A stretch of DNA of 64,000 nucleotides, from contig NZ_VOHP01000002.1 in NCBI RefSeq assembly GCF_007859205.1, forward strand, positions 62,001 through 126,000, written 5' to 3'. Source of the stretch: Streptococcus sp. sy004 (GTDB lineage Bacteria; Bacillota; Bacilli; Lactobacillales; Streptococcaceae). Positions 56,274 to 64,000 of the stretch are shown in pieces (positions within the stretch are counted from its first letter, which is position 1; each line of letters starts with the position of its first letter). Both the position numbers and the translations under genes were made by a program. A model generated the notes under the pieces. It ran no database searches. It was not told the origin of the DNA and saw only the letters and a list, made by a program, of their open reading frames with translations.

Positions 56274-58250
56274 ATGTCTAACTTATCAGTTAATGCCATC
56301 CGCTTTTTAGGAGTTGATGCGATTGAAAAATCAAAATCAGGTCACCCAGGTGTTGTCATGGGGGCAGCTCCAATGGCTTATAGTCTTTATACTAAGCATT
56401 TACGTGTCACACCAAATCAACCAGATTGGGCTAACCGTGATCGCTTTGTCCTATCAGCAGGTCATGGATCAATGTTGCTTTATGCCCTCTTGCACCTATC
56501 AGGTTATCAAGACGTTAGTATGGAAGAAATTAAAAACTTCCGTCAATGGAATTCAAAAACACCTGGTCATCCAGAATTTGGTCATACCCAAGGTGTGGAT
56601 GCCACAACAGGACCATTGGGTCAAGGTATTGCAACAGCTGTCGGTATGGCTCAAGCTGAGCGTTTCCTTGCTGCAAAATATAATAAAGAAGGTTACCCAA
56701 TCTTTGACCACTACACTTATGTTATCTGTGGTGACGGAGATTTGATGGAGGGGGTATCAGCAGAAGCAGCTTCTTATGCTGGTAAACAAAACCTTGACAA
56801 GTTGGTTGTCCTTTATGATTCAAATGACATCTGTTTGGATGGAGAAACAAAAGATGCCTTTTCTGAAAATATCCGTGCTCGCTATGAGGCTTATGGCTGG
56901 CATACAAGTTTAGTTGAAGATGGCAATGATTTGGCAGCTATTTCAAAAGCCCTTGAAGAAGCTAAGGCAACTAAAAAACCAAGCTTGATTGAAGTAAAAA
57001 CCGTTATCGGTTTTGGTTCACCAAACAAACAAGGAACGAACGGTGTCCATGGTGCCCCACTTGGTGAAGAAGAAACAAAAGCAACTCGTCAAGCTCTTGG
57101 ATGGGATTATGCCCCATTTGAAGTTCCAGCAGAAGTTTATGCTGATTTCAAAGAACAAGTGGCAGATCGTGGTCAAGCAGCCTATGACACTTGGGAAAAA
57201 TTAGTCAACGACTATAAAATAGCTTATCCAGAAATGGCAGCTGAGTTAACAGCCGTTTTAGCTAACGAACCAGTTGCTGAATTGACAGGAAAAGACTTCC
57301 CAGCTTATGAAGATGGTTTTTCACAAGCAACGCGTAATTCATCACAAGATGCCATCAATGCCGTAGCTAAGGTCTTGCCAAACTTCCTTGGTGGTTCAGC
57401 AGACTTGGCTCACTCTAACATGACTTACATCAAAGAAGATGGTTTGCAAGATGCTCAAAATCCACTTAACCGTAATATCCAATTTGGTGTGCGTGAGTTT
57501 GCTATGGGGACTGTCCTAAACGGTATGGCACTTCATGGCGGTGTTCGTGTCTTTGGTGGAACATTCTTCGTCTTTTCAGACTATGTTAAGGCAGCAATGC
57601 GTCTATCAGCCCTTCAAGGTTTACCAGTAACTTATGTCTTTACTCATGATTCGATTGCCGTTGGTGAAGATGGGCCAACTCACGAGCCAATCGAACATTT
57701 AGCAGCCCTTCGTGCTTTGCCAAACTTGACTGTTCTTCGTCCAGCAGATGCGCGTGAAACACAAGCGGCTTGGCATTATGCTTTAACCAGTAAGACCACA
57801 CCAACTGCCCTTGTTTTAACACGTCAAAATCTAGAAGTTGAAGCAGGCAGTCAATTCAATGAAGTAGCTAAGGGTGCTTATGTAACTTATGAAACATCGA
57901 GTGATTTTGATACCATTCTTTTGGCATCTGGTTCAGAAGTTAACCTAGCTGTTAAAGTGGCTAAGGAACTTGAAAAATCAGGTACTAAGGTTCGTGTGGT
58001 TTCAGTACCATCAACTGACTTGTTCGACCAACAATCAGCAGAATACAAAGAAAGTATCTTGCCAAGTCAAGTGCGTCGTCGTGTTGCGATTGAGATGGCA
58101 GCAAGCCAAAGCTGGTATAAATATGTTGGCTTAGATGGAGCAGTTCTTGGTATTGATCAATTTGGTGCGTCAGCTCCAGCTAATAAAGTGATCGAAGAAT
58201 ATGGCTTCACTGTGGAAAAAGTTGTTGAACTTGTTAATAACTTGAAATAA
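56274..58250 (+). CDS. tkt: Transketolase
   Basis: A 658-residue thiamine-diphosphate enzyme of normal length: N-terminal [27 protein letters not shown], the ThDP motif [24 protein letters not shown] and the pyrimidine-domain [19 protein letters not shown]. It moves two-carbon units in the pentose phosphate pathway and can use the xylulose-5-P made by UlaF. It lies next to ulaG, which fits a second ascorbate-related unit, but it may serve general metabolism. Confidence 0.97.
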   Translation: MSNLSVNAIRFLGVDAIEKSKSGHPGVVMGAAPMAYSLYTKHLRVTPNQPDWANRDRFVLSAGHGSMLLYALLHLSGYQDVSMEEIKNFRQWNSKTPGHPEFGHTQGVDATTGPLGQGIATAVGMAQAERFLAAKYNKEGYPIFDHYTYVICGDGDLMEGVSAEAASYAGKQNLDKLVVLYDSNDICLDGETKDAFSENIRARYEAYGWHTSLVEDGNDLAAISKALEEAKATKKPSLIEVKTVIGFGSPNKQGTNGVHGAPLGEEETKATRQALGWDYAPFEVPAEVYADFKEQVADRGQAAYDTWEKLVNDYKIAYPEMAAELTAVLANEPVAELTGKDFPAYEDGFSQATRNSSQDAINAVAKVLPNFLGGSADLAHSNMTYIKEDGLQDAQNPLNRNIQFGVREFAMGTVLNGMALHGGVRVFGGTFFVFSDYVKAAMRLSALQGLPVTYVFTHDSIAVGEDGPTHEPIEHLAALRALPNLTVLRPADARETQAAWHYALTSKTTPTALVLTRQNLEVEAGSQFNEVAKGAYVTYETSSDFDTILLASGSEVNLAVKVAKELEKSGTKVRVVSVPSTDLFDQQSAEYKESILPSQVRRRVAIEMAASQSWYKYVGLDGAVLGIDQFGASAPANKVIEEYGFTVEKVVELVNNLK

Positions 58251-58256
58251 GAGACA

Positions 58257-58290
58257 AATAGAAGAAATCATTGATTTCTTCTATTTTTTA
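58257..58290 (+). terminator. Terminator after tkt
   Basis: AATAGAAGAAATCA / TGATTTCTTCTATT stem followed by a T run. Confidence 0.88.
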
Positions 58291-58328
58291 TCTACTTTTA
58301 CGAAATAATAAAGTAGGAGGAACTCATC

Positions 58329-58556
58329 ATGAAACAAGTAGAACAAGAGATTAAAGAGTTAACAGAAGTCAGCAAGGCATCAACTAATGTTTCAGCAGAC
58401 TTGATTGCTAAGTTATGGTTTTCTCTAGCAACAACTTTGTTGTTAATTTTTGCATGTTTATCCAATTTAACGCTAACCAGTGTATCTGGTATTTTGGTTT
58501 TGTTACTCATCTTGTGTCTATTTGTTCTTGGTTTTATTTTTCTTCAATTATCTTAA
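58329..58556 (+). CDS. Small membrane protein, 75 residues
   Basis: It has an acidic helical N-terminus (MKQVEQEIKELTEVSKASTN) and two hydrophobic segments (about 27-45 and 50-73). AGGAGG 8 nt before the ATG and a terminator after it support a real gene. I do not recognise a family; the layout resembles small streptococcal membrane proteins of unknown role. Confidence 0.75.
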   Translation: MKQVEQEIKELTEVSKASTNVSADLIAKLWFSLATTLLLIFACLSNLTLTSVSGILVLLLILCLFVLGFIFLQLS

Positions 58557-58561
58557 TCATC

Positions 58562-58599
58562 ACCTTGAAATCTGTAATAAAAGATTTCAAGGTCTTTTT
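58562..58599 (+). terminator. Terminator after small membrane protein
   Basis: ACCTTGAAATCT / AGATTTCAAGGT, followed by CTTTTT. Confidence 0.88.
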
Positions 58600-58648
58600 G
58601 TCAAGCTATGATATAATGGTAGAAAAAGTGACGAAGGGAAATGTCTAA

Positions 58649-59416
58649 ATGAAATTACAAACTTTGGGTTGTTGGGGTGGTTATCCTTATCAAGATGCTG
58701 GAACAACCAGTTATTTGTTGACCAGTCAAGATGGGTTTAATCTGCTAATTGATGCAGGTAGTCGAGCTGTGACAGAGTTGGAAAAAATTCTTAATCCCTT
58801 AGATCTAGATGCGGTGATTATTAGTCACTATCATCCAGACCATATTGCAGACTTGGGTGTCTTGGGTCATTATCGTTTGCTTCATCCCCAAACCTCTCCG
58901 ACCTTGTTGGTCTATGGTCATGATGAGGATGAACATGAATTTGCCAAGTTAAACATGGGAACAGCCTTAAAAGGACAAGCCTATCAAGTTGATCGTGTCA
59001 ATCAGATAGGCCCTTTTGAAATCAGTTTCATCAAGACGGTACATCCGGTGGTTTGTTATGCTATGTGTATTCGTGAAGTTGCAACTAATCAAGTCTTAGT
59101 TTTTACTGGTGACACAGGCTATTTTGAAGGCTTAGCAGAATTTACCAAAGATGCCGATTTGTTTTTGGCAGATGTGTATTTCTTTGAAGGTCGCGAAAAT
59201 CACCCAGCTCATTTGACTAGTAAGGAAGCGGGGCAGATTGCCAAACAAGCTCAAGTGAAACGCTTAGTCTTGACCCATCTTCCTCAGTTTGCAGAAGAAG
59301 GCATTGATTCAGACAATCACTTAGAAGTCTTGCGTCAGCAAGCTCAGACCTATGCCGGACAGATTCCAGTGGACTTGGCTCAACCCAAACGTTCTTGGGA
59401 ATTTGGAGAATTGTAA
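58649..59416 (+). CDS. MBL-fold metallohydrolase
   Basis: A 255-residue metallo-beta-lactamase-fold protein with HYHPDHIADLG (about residue 62), a later His (TVHPVVCYAM), FTGDTGYFEG and LTHLPQF. It resembles the RNase Z/YhfI group; the substrate is unknown. It has its own promoter (TATAAT at about 58609) and overlaps tadA by one base (TAATG), so tadA is translationally coupled to it. Confidence 0.9.
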   Translation: MKLQTLGCWGGYPYQDAGTTSYLLTSQDGFNLLIDAGSRAVTELEKILNPLDLDAVIISHYHPDHIADLGVLGHYRLLHPQTSPTLLVYGHDEDEHEFAKLNMGTALKGQAYQVDRVNQIGPFEISFIKTVHPVVCYAMCIREVATNQVLVFTGDTGYFEGLAEFTKDADLFLADVYFFEGRENHPAHLTSKEAGQIAKQAQVKRLVLTHLPQFAEEGIDSDNHLEVLRQQAQTYAGQIPVDLAQPKRSWEFGEL

Positions 59417-59895
59417 TGACGTATTCGCAAGCTGAAAAAGAATACTTCATGACCCAAGCTCTGCTTGAAGCTGAAAAATCTCTTGCTAAAAATGAAATTC
59501 CTATTGGTTGTGTAATTGTGAAGGACGGTCAAATTATCGGACGTGGTCACAATGCTCGTGAAGAGCTAGGACAGGCCATTATGCACGCTGAAATCATGGC
59601 CATTCAAGAAGCTAACCAAACTCTTGGAAATTGGCGTTTGTTGGATTGTACACTCTTTGTGACCATTGAACCTTGTATCATGTGCAGTGGAGCTATTGGT
59701 TTAGCTCGTCTGCCTGAAGTGGTTTATGGTGCAGCCAATCAAAAATTTGGAGCGGCGGGTAGTCTTTATGATATTTTGTCTGATAGCCGACTCAATCATC
59801 GTGTAGAAGTTGAATCAGGTCTAATGGCAGAAGCCTGTGCAGAGATCATGCAAACCTTTTTCCGCCAAAGACGACTTGAAAAAAAGCAAGGCTAG
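59416..59895 (+). CDS. tadA: tRNA-specific adenosine deaminase
   Basis: A 159-residue zinc deaminase with HAEIMAIQEA and PCIMCSGAIGLARLPEVVYG. It converts A34 of tRNA-Arg(ACG) to inosine, an essential function. The SRP RNA gene follows at once, a common streptococcal order. The start ATG overlaps the previous stop. Confidence 0.96.
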   Translation: MTYSQAEKEYFMTQALLEAEKSLAKNEIPIGCVIVKDGQIIGRGHNAREELGQAIMHAEIMAIQEANQTLGNWRLLDCTLFVTIEPCIMCSGAIGLARLPEVVYGAANQKFGAAGSLYDILSDSRLNHRVEVESGLMAEACAEIMQTFFRQRRLEKKQG

Positions 59896-59898
59896 TTC

Positions 59899-59927
59899 TT
59901 GCCAAATAGCTCTCTTATTGATATAAT
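59899..59927 (+). promoter_or_regulatory. Promoter of SRP RNA
   Basis: TTGCCA (59899-59904), 17-nt spacer, TATAAT (59922-59927), partly inside the end of the tadA region. Confidence 0.8.
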
Positions 59928-59933
59928 AAGAAA

Positions 59934-60010
59934 TGGAGCAACAACTGTGCGTGAAGCGGGTCAGGGGAGGAATCCAGCAGCCCTAAGCGATGTCGGTTGT
60001 GTGCTCTTTT
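59934..60010 (+). ncRNA. ffs: Signal recognition particle RNA, small bacterial type
   Basis: It contains the conserved domain IV hairpin (GTCAGGGGAGGAATCCAGCA, then GCCCTAAG), and its ends pair (GAGCA-ACAAC with GTTGTGTGCTC), followed by TTTT. The length of about 77-80 nt fits the short 4.5S-like SRP RNA of streptococci. It binds Ffh for membrane targeting. Confidence 0.93.
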
Positions 60011-60096
60011 TATTGTCTATGGATAAACAAGCCAGTTAGTCGATTACCTATGATGTTTTGTCTATCAAAGTTTTTCTAATTTTTAATGGTGAGATA

Positions 60097-60105
60097 TGGT
60101 ACAAT
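60097..60105 (+). promoter_or_regulatory. Extended -10 of the 60141 gene
   Basis: TGG-TACAAT about 35 nt before the ATG at 60141; no clear -35. The remaining sequence between the SRP RNA and this promoter shows nothing else. Confidence 0.55.
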
Positions 60106-60140
60106 AGATATAGTGAATGCGTTAACAGAGAGGGGTTTCA

Positions 60141-60758
60141 ATGAGAAAATTTTTACAAACCAGTTTATACGAGATTTCTTTTTATGTGGAGATTGTTATT
60201 TCTATTATCTTGGTCTTGGTTTTAATGTCCTTGACCATGCGTCTGTTGGTTGGAGCAGTGGATCTTTGGACAGCAACTCAAACTATTGAAGATTATTTAC
60301 AAACCTTTCTGACCCAAGCCATGACGATAGCAGTCGGTGTGGAGTTAATTAAAATGCTTTGTAAACACACGTCTGGCACGATTGTCGAAGTCTTGCTCTT
60401 TGCCGTTGCTAGACAGATTGTGGTATCTCATGGGACGGCACTTGATACGCTTTTAGGGGTTATTGCGATTGGTGCTCTTTTTGCCACGAGAAAATACCTC
60501 TTTACTAGTTTTGATGATTCCAATAATATCATCTTGCGTGGTAGCCAAAAGGTACAGATTGCTGGAATTTTGGCGCGGGTAAAGTTACCCAATAAAAAAG
60601 GGGAATTGTTACGTGATTTTATGGAACGCCATTTGGAAGAAGAGGATAAAAGTGTTGCAGTAGGCTCAACCATTTACATTAAAGATGTGGCCTTACGAGT
60701 TGACAGCATGCGTGGCGATCAGATTACTCGTGTAGAAATTATCAAATCATTATATTAG
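60141..60758 (+). CDS. PsiE-like membrane protein with possible TrkA-C-like tail
   Basis: A 205-residue protein: about four membrane spans in residues 12-120 (VEIVISIILVLVLMSL; AMTIAVGVELIKMLCKHTSG; VEVLLFAVARQIVVSH; LLGVIAIGALFAT), resembling the PsiE family, and a soluble C-terminal part (about 130-205) resembling a small ligand-binding TrkA-C domain. The function is unknown. GAGAGGGG precedes the ATG. A terminator follows at once and overlaps the region just before the rlmB promoter. Confidence 0.7.
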   Translation: MRKFLQTSLYEISFYVEIVISIILVLVLMSLTMRLLVGAVDLWTATQTIEDYLQTFLTQAMTIAVGVELIKMLCKHTSGTIVEVLLFAVARQIVVSHGTALDTLLGVIAIGALFATRKYLFTSFDDSNNIILRGSQKVQIAGILARVKLPNKKGELLRDFMERHLEEEDKSVAVGSTIYIKDVALRVDSMRGDQITRVEIIKSLY

Positions 60759-60764
60759 TTAAAT

Positions 60765-60785
60765 AAGGGGTAAGCCCCTTTTTTT
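60765..60785 (+). terminator. Terminator before rlmB
   Basis: AAGGGG / CCCCTT with a 4-nt loop and a run of T. Confidence 0.8.
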
Positions 60786-60786
60786 G

Positions 60787-60795
60787 TGGTATAAT
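60787..60795 (+). promoter_or_regulatory. Extended -10 of leaderless rlmB
   Basis: TGG-TATAAT ends 6 nt before the ATG at 60802. No Shine-Dalgarno exists between them, and the preceding terminator isolates the gene, so the mRNA most likely begins at the start codon. Confidence 0.7.
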
Positions 60796-60801
60796 AAAGT
60801 C

Positions 60802-61530
60802 ATGACAAATGAAGATATCATCTATGGCGTACATGCCGTTATTGAAAGTTTAGAAGCTGATTTAGGCAATAAACTTTATGTGCAAGAAGATTTGCGTGGA
60901 AAAAATGTCGATAAAATCAAATCCTTGGCTCGAGATAAAAAAGTTTCGATTTCTTGGACATCTAAAAAAGAGTTAAACGACATGACTCAAGGAGCAGTTC
61001 ACCAAGGCTTTGTGCTTCGCGTGGCAGCTTTTCCTTATGCGTCGTTGGAAACCATTCTAGCCAAGTCAGAAGAAACAGACAATCCATTGATTCTCATCTT
61101 GGATGGCTTGACCGATCCCCATAATTTTGGTTCAATTTTACGAACAGCAGATGCGACCAATGTGACTGGTGTCATCATTCCCAAACATCGTGCCGTTGGT
61201 GTGACACCTGTAGTGGCTAAAACCTCAACAGGAGCAGTTGCCCACGTTCCTATTACCCGTGTGACCAATCTCAGTCGCACGATTGAGCAGCTCAAAGCAC
61301 AAGGGTTTTGGATTTTTGGGACAGACATGTCAGGCACGCCGAGTCATCAATGGAATACTTCTGGCAAACTGGCTCTGATTATTGGTAATGAAGGTCGCGG
61401 TATGTCAGTCAATCTTAAAAAACAAGTAGATGAAATGATTACCATTCCCATGAAAGGCCATGTTCAAAGCTTGAATGCTAGTGTTGCGGCAGCCCTACTT
61501 ATGTACGAAGTCTTTCGTAATCGTTTCTAG
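60802..61530 (+). CDS. rlmB: 23S rRNA (guanosine-2'-O-)-methyltransferase, TrmH family
   Basis: A 242-residue SPOUT methyltransferase: N-terminal L30e-like substrate domain (IIYGVHAVIESL) and the knot with LDGLTDPHNFGSILRTADAT, IIGNEGRGMS and SLNASVAAALLMYE. It probably methylates G2251 of 23S rRNA. A longer frame upstream runs through the promoter and is not used. The gene is predicted to be leaderless. Confidence 0.94.
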   Translation: MTNEDIIYGVHAVIESLEADLGNKLYVQEDLRGKNVDKIKSLARDKKVSISWTSKKELNDMTQGAVHQGFVLRVAAFPYASLETILAKSEETDNPLILILDGLTDPHNFGSILRTADATNVTGVIIPKHRAVGVTPVVAKTSTGAVAHVPITRVTNLSRTIEQLKAQGFWIFGTDMSGTPSHQWNTSGKLALIIGNEGRGMSVNLKKQVDEMITIPMKGHVQSLNASVAAALLMYEVFRNRF

Positions 61531-61584
61531 TTGAGAATAACAGAATCGTTCTATCAGATGATTTTTAACAAATTAGGCCATCAA

Positions 61585-61618
61585 AAAAACTAGAGTTCTT
61601 AGTGACTCTAGTTTTTAT
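61585..61618. terminator. Bidirectional terminator
   Basis: AAAAACTAGAGT / ACTCTAGTTTTT. It can end rlmB (plus) and the surface-protein gene (minus). Confidence 0.85.
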
Positions 61619-61623
61619 TTTGT

Positions 61624-63972
61624 CTAATCAGTGTTAAACTGATTTTTTGTTTTTCTAGCTTTCATAAATCCCAACAGACCAAGTCCTAGGAATGTAAGTA
61701 GCTTACTGTCTCGACTGGCTGTTTTTGGAAGTTCCCTTCTTTCAGCTTGAGAGACAGTGGCTTGCTTTAAGTCAGTCGTAGCACTTGGCTGACTGCTATC
61801 AACTGTCATAGCTTGATTGACCTTAGCTACTAACTTAGCGTAGTCTTTAGGGTCACGCTGAGCTAAGTGGTTGGGATTAGCTACAGTTTCTTTGTTAATG
61901 TTGCTAGTATTCTCTTTGTCAGCAGATTCTTTGCTAGTGTTGCTAGTATTCTCTTTGTCAGCAGATTCTTCGTTAGTGTTGCTAGTATTCTCTTTGTCAG
62001 CAGATTCTTCGTTAGTGTTGCTAGTATTCTCTTTGTCAGCAGATTCTTCGTTAGTGTTGCTAGCATTATCTTTGTCTGCAATTTCCTCGGTGATTATAGC
62101 AGGTTGATTTTCAGTGTTTTTATTATTTTCTGCTATAGTTTCTGCTTTTTCTAAAGCCAACTGAGCCTGTTTTTGTTGTTCTTTAGCTTGGTTGAGGTTT
62201 TTTTGGATAGAATTTAATTCTTGAAGTTTAGAATTATATTGTTGACTGCTCAAAGTTAAGCGTTCTTGTGCTTGACGATAGCTTTCCTCAAGTTCTTTAA
62301 TGTTATCAAATTCTTTAATATTGTAGCTAGAATTGACGCCATAACGTTCTTCATATTCTAAATAAATTTTCTCACTAAGTTCTTCTAATTTTTGGAGATA
62401 AGGTTCATATTGTTTAGCACCTTTAAGTCTATAAAATTCATTTTCATAGACACTAATTTCTTCGTTAAGGTTTTTTAATTGTTCTCTCAATTCGTATCTT
62501 TGATCAAATAGACTTTTATAGTAATCATAGTTAGGTTCATCAGAGGAGAAGCGACTAGGTATTTGTTTAGTTAGTTGATCGATTTGTTCGGCTAGAGTCA
62601 GTCTTTCGTCTCTAAGGCGAATATAGGTTTCATTATTATAAACCTCTTGAGCTTTTTGTTCATTTGTCTCTTCAAGAGCACGATACTCTTTAGTTAGAGA
62701 TACATACTCGTTACCATAAGTACCCAAGAATAACGATTTTGAACCAGAAATTGCTGATAGAGTTGTATTAAGTATTTTGTTATTCCAAGCAACACTAATT
62801 CCTTGTGTGTCATTACGAATCAGACTTAAAGCATGTCCGAATTCAGAACCTCCATCTTTTCTTTCTCCCCCATCATGAAGGAAGAATCCTTTTACAGCAC
62901 TGTAAACCCAACTAAATAAAAATTCTTCGGTTACTTTATCATTAACTATCCAAGCGTCATGACCAGGAGAAGAACTTAAATTTTCGTAGTAGTTCCAATG
63001 TCCCCCATTTTGAAATCCAAATTTTTCTGCTCCTGTATTGATACTTAATGTATGGTGGCCACCAGTTCTTTTATCCCATTCATCTCGATTGTTTTTATTT
63101 TCTAATGTTAGATTAGCATATCCATTAGAAACTACATCAGCAAATCCCATTAAATTTTTATTGATTTGCATTTTTTGATCATCACCTAGTTGCTCATGGA
63201 TGCTGTTGACTAGCTTGGCAAAGTAGAGATTGAGACGAATTTTTAGTTCATCAGGTAGATTATTCATATCATAAATGGCTTTATCTTCACTAATAAGGTA
63301 TTGATAAGTGGGTTTTTCACCAAAAACAGTAAATGGATTTTGCTCTTCACTGGAATCTTCGAGTGTATTTAGTTTATCAAATGCTTGTTTTATTTCAGGT
63401 TTATTAAGATTAATTAAATTAGAGTTAGTGGAATCTCTAAGAATTTTGAAATTGTCTAGCCAGTCTTGGCTTAGTTTGATTTGACTAGGGTATTTATTAT
63501 CATCTGTGCTGTTGAGAGCAGTTTGAGCAATTTCAAACTCTTTTTCAGCTTGTGTTTTGCTAGTGAGAGCCTTTGTTACTTGAGTTTGGTAGTCTTCGAG
63601 TTTTGTTTCTAAAATGTTAACAAGATCTGTGGCGTCAGTTAGGTTTGTTTGAGCTGTTGCAACAGCAGTTTCCTGCTCAACTGACTCAACTTGACTAGAA
63701 ATAGTTTCAGCTTCAAGTAGCTGCTCGGAGATATTGTCTGAGGAGCTAGAACTTAATTCGGTTGATTTTCCGTTAGAATTAGTCATTTGTTCGACAGTTG
63801 TTGAGGTTTGTTCTGTAGCAATCGAGGTGTTTTCTGAGAGTATTTCATTTGTGGTTGATGTACTGGTATCTAGTGCTTCATCGGCATATACAGTATTAGT
63901 TAGAGCAAGACTGAGACTAGCTAAAGCACTGGTAGCGATAAGGGTTTTGGCTGATTTAAGTTGTTTGGTCAT
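61624..63972 (-). CDS. SEC10/PgrA-like cell-wall-anchored surface protein
   Basis: A 782-residue surface protein: signal peptide (cleavage near VYADEA), Ser/Thr/Glu-rich region, a coiled coil (about 100-155), a globular part with IHEQLGDDQKMQINKNLMGF and GHALSLIRND (about 250-420), a long second coiled coil (about 430-620), four 13-residue repeats, the module LAQRDPKDYAKLVAKVNQAM, and a C-terminal LPKTA motif with membrane segment and basic tail. It matches the surface-exclusion/adhesin type. The C-terminal module is shared with the IME protein at 42805. The sorting motif has Ala in place of Gly. AGGAG lies before the ATG. Confidence 0.88.
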   Translation of the reverse strand: MTKQLKSAKTLIATSALASLSLALTNTVYADEALDTSTSTTNEILSENTSIATEQTSTTVEQMTNSNGKSTELSSSSSDNISEQLLEAETISSQVESVEQETAVATAQTNLTDATDLVNILETKLEDYQTQVTKALTSKTQAEKEFEIAQTALNSTDDNKYPSQIKLSQDWLDNFKILRDSTNSNLINLNKPEIKQAFDKLNTLEDSSEEQNPFTVFGEKPTYQYLISEDKAIYDMNNLPDELKIRLNLYFAKLVNSIHEQLGDDQKMQINKNLMGFADVVSNGYANLTLENKNNRDEWDKRTGGHHTLSINTGAEKFGFQNGGHWNYYENLSSSPGHDAWIVNDKVTEEFLFSWVYSAVKGFFLHDGGERKDGGSEFGHALSLIRNDTQGISVAWNNKILNTTLSAISGSKSLFLGTYGNEYVSLTKEYRALEETNEQKAQEVYNNETYIRLRDERLTLAEQIDQLTKQIPSRFSSDEPNYDYYKSLFDQRYELREQLKNLNEEISVYENEFYRLKGAKQYEPYLQKLEELSEKIYLEYEERYGVNSSYNIKEFDNIKELEESYRQAQERLTLSSQQYNSKLQELNSIQKNLNQAKEQQKQAQLALEKAETIAENNKNTENQPAIITEEIADKDNASNTNEESADKENTSNTNEESADKENTSNTNEESADKENTSNTSKESADKENTSNINKETVANPNHLAQRDPKDYAKLVAKVNQAMTVDSSQPSATTDLKQATVSQAERRELPKTASRDSKLLTFLGLGLLGFMKARKTKNQFNTD
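61901..62080 (-). repeat. 39-nt coding repeats (13 residues each)
   Basis: Units at 61901, 61940, 61979 and 62018 plus a partial fifth encode NTNEESADKENTS with small changes. They are nearly identical at DNA level and so probably variable in number. Confidence 0.9.
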
Positions 63973-64000
63973 GATTTTTCTCCTTTTGTGTATCTATGTC

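Noticed and set aside
61871-62154. Plus-strand hydrophobic reading frames
   Set aside because: They are antisense readings of the 39-nt repeats in the surface-protein gene.

Overview
The window comes from a low-GC Gram-positive coccus, almost certainly a Streptococcus. The evidence is gene order: xerD-like/scpA/scpB/rluB/yidD, rsmH/ftsL/pbpX/mraY, murI/rdgB/yfcE/cbpB, a short SRP RNA next to tadA, an Rgg-type regulator and several sortase-dependent surface proteins. I cannot name the species.

Layout. 1-3778: end of a SAM hydroxide adenosyltransferase gene and an ECF transporter (S component, fused double ATPase, T component). 3800-6430: a cassette of two paralogous class B-like sortases flanking a secreted protein that ends in LPKTSAVK; its promoter carries ten G between the -35 and -10. 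6582-24128: housekeeping genes: SNF2 helicase, murC, mltG, greA, yidC, acylphosphatase, an rRNA methyltransferase, murI, rdgB, cbpB, the ScpAB operon and yidD. 24155-34259: nagA, a glycine T-box with glyQS, a PepSY lipoprotein, and rsmH-ftsL-pbpX-mraY. 34260-34967: small or decayed genes and tRNA-Cys.

35233-47977 is a mobile element of about 12.7 kb inserted in the 3' end of rpmG. It encodes a tyrosine integrase, an excisionase-like protein, a pMV158-type Rep/relaxase with a matching hairpin nick site, and an FtsK/TcpA-like coupling protein. It has no visible type IV secretion genes, so it looks like an integrative and mobilizable element (IME). Its cargo is a type III toxin-antitoxin module (two 53-nt RNA repeats, a terminator and a ToxN-like toxin), an Rgg-type regulator, and a three-gene operon of LPXTG surface protein, RNase H and ImmA/IrrE-HTH protein. 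A run of 17 G lies between the regulator and that operon.

47960-64000: rpmG and rpmF, a complete L-ascorbate (ula) operon with a PRD regulator, ulaG and a transketolase, whose products feed the pentose phosphate pathway. Then follow tadA, SRP RNA, a membrane protein, rlmB, and on the minus strand a second PgrA-like surface protein.

The best candidates for something new are two possible phase-variable G-tract switches in front of surface-protein loci, the unusual sortase substrate, the type III toxin-antitoxin module on the IME, the surface protein/RNase H/ImmA operon, and three RNA methyltransferase genes that look leaderless.
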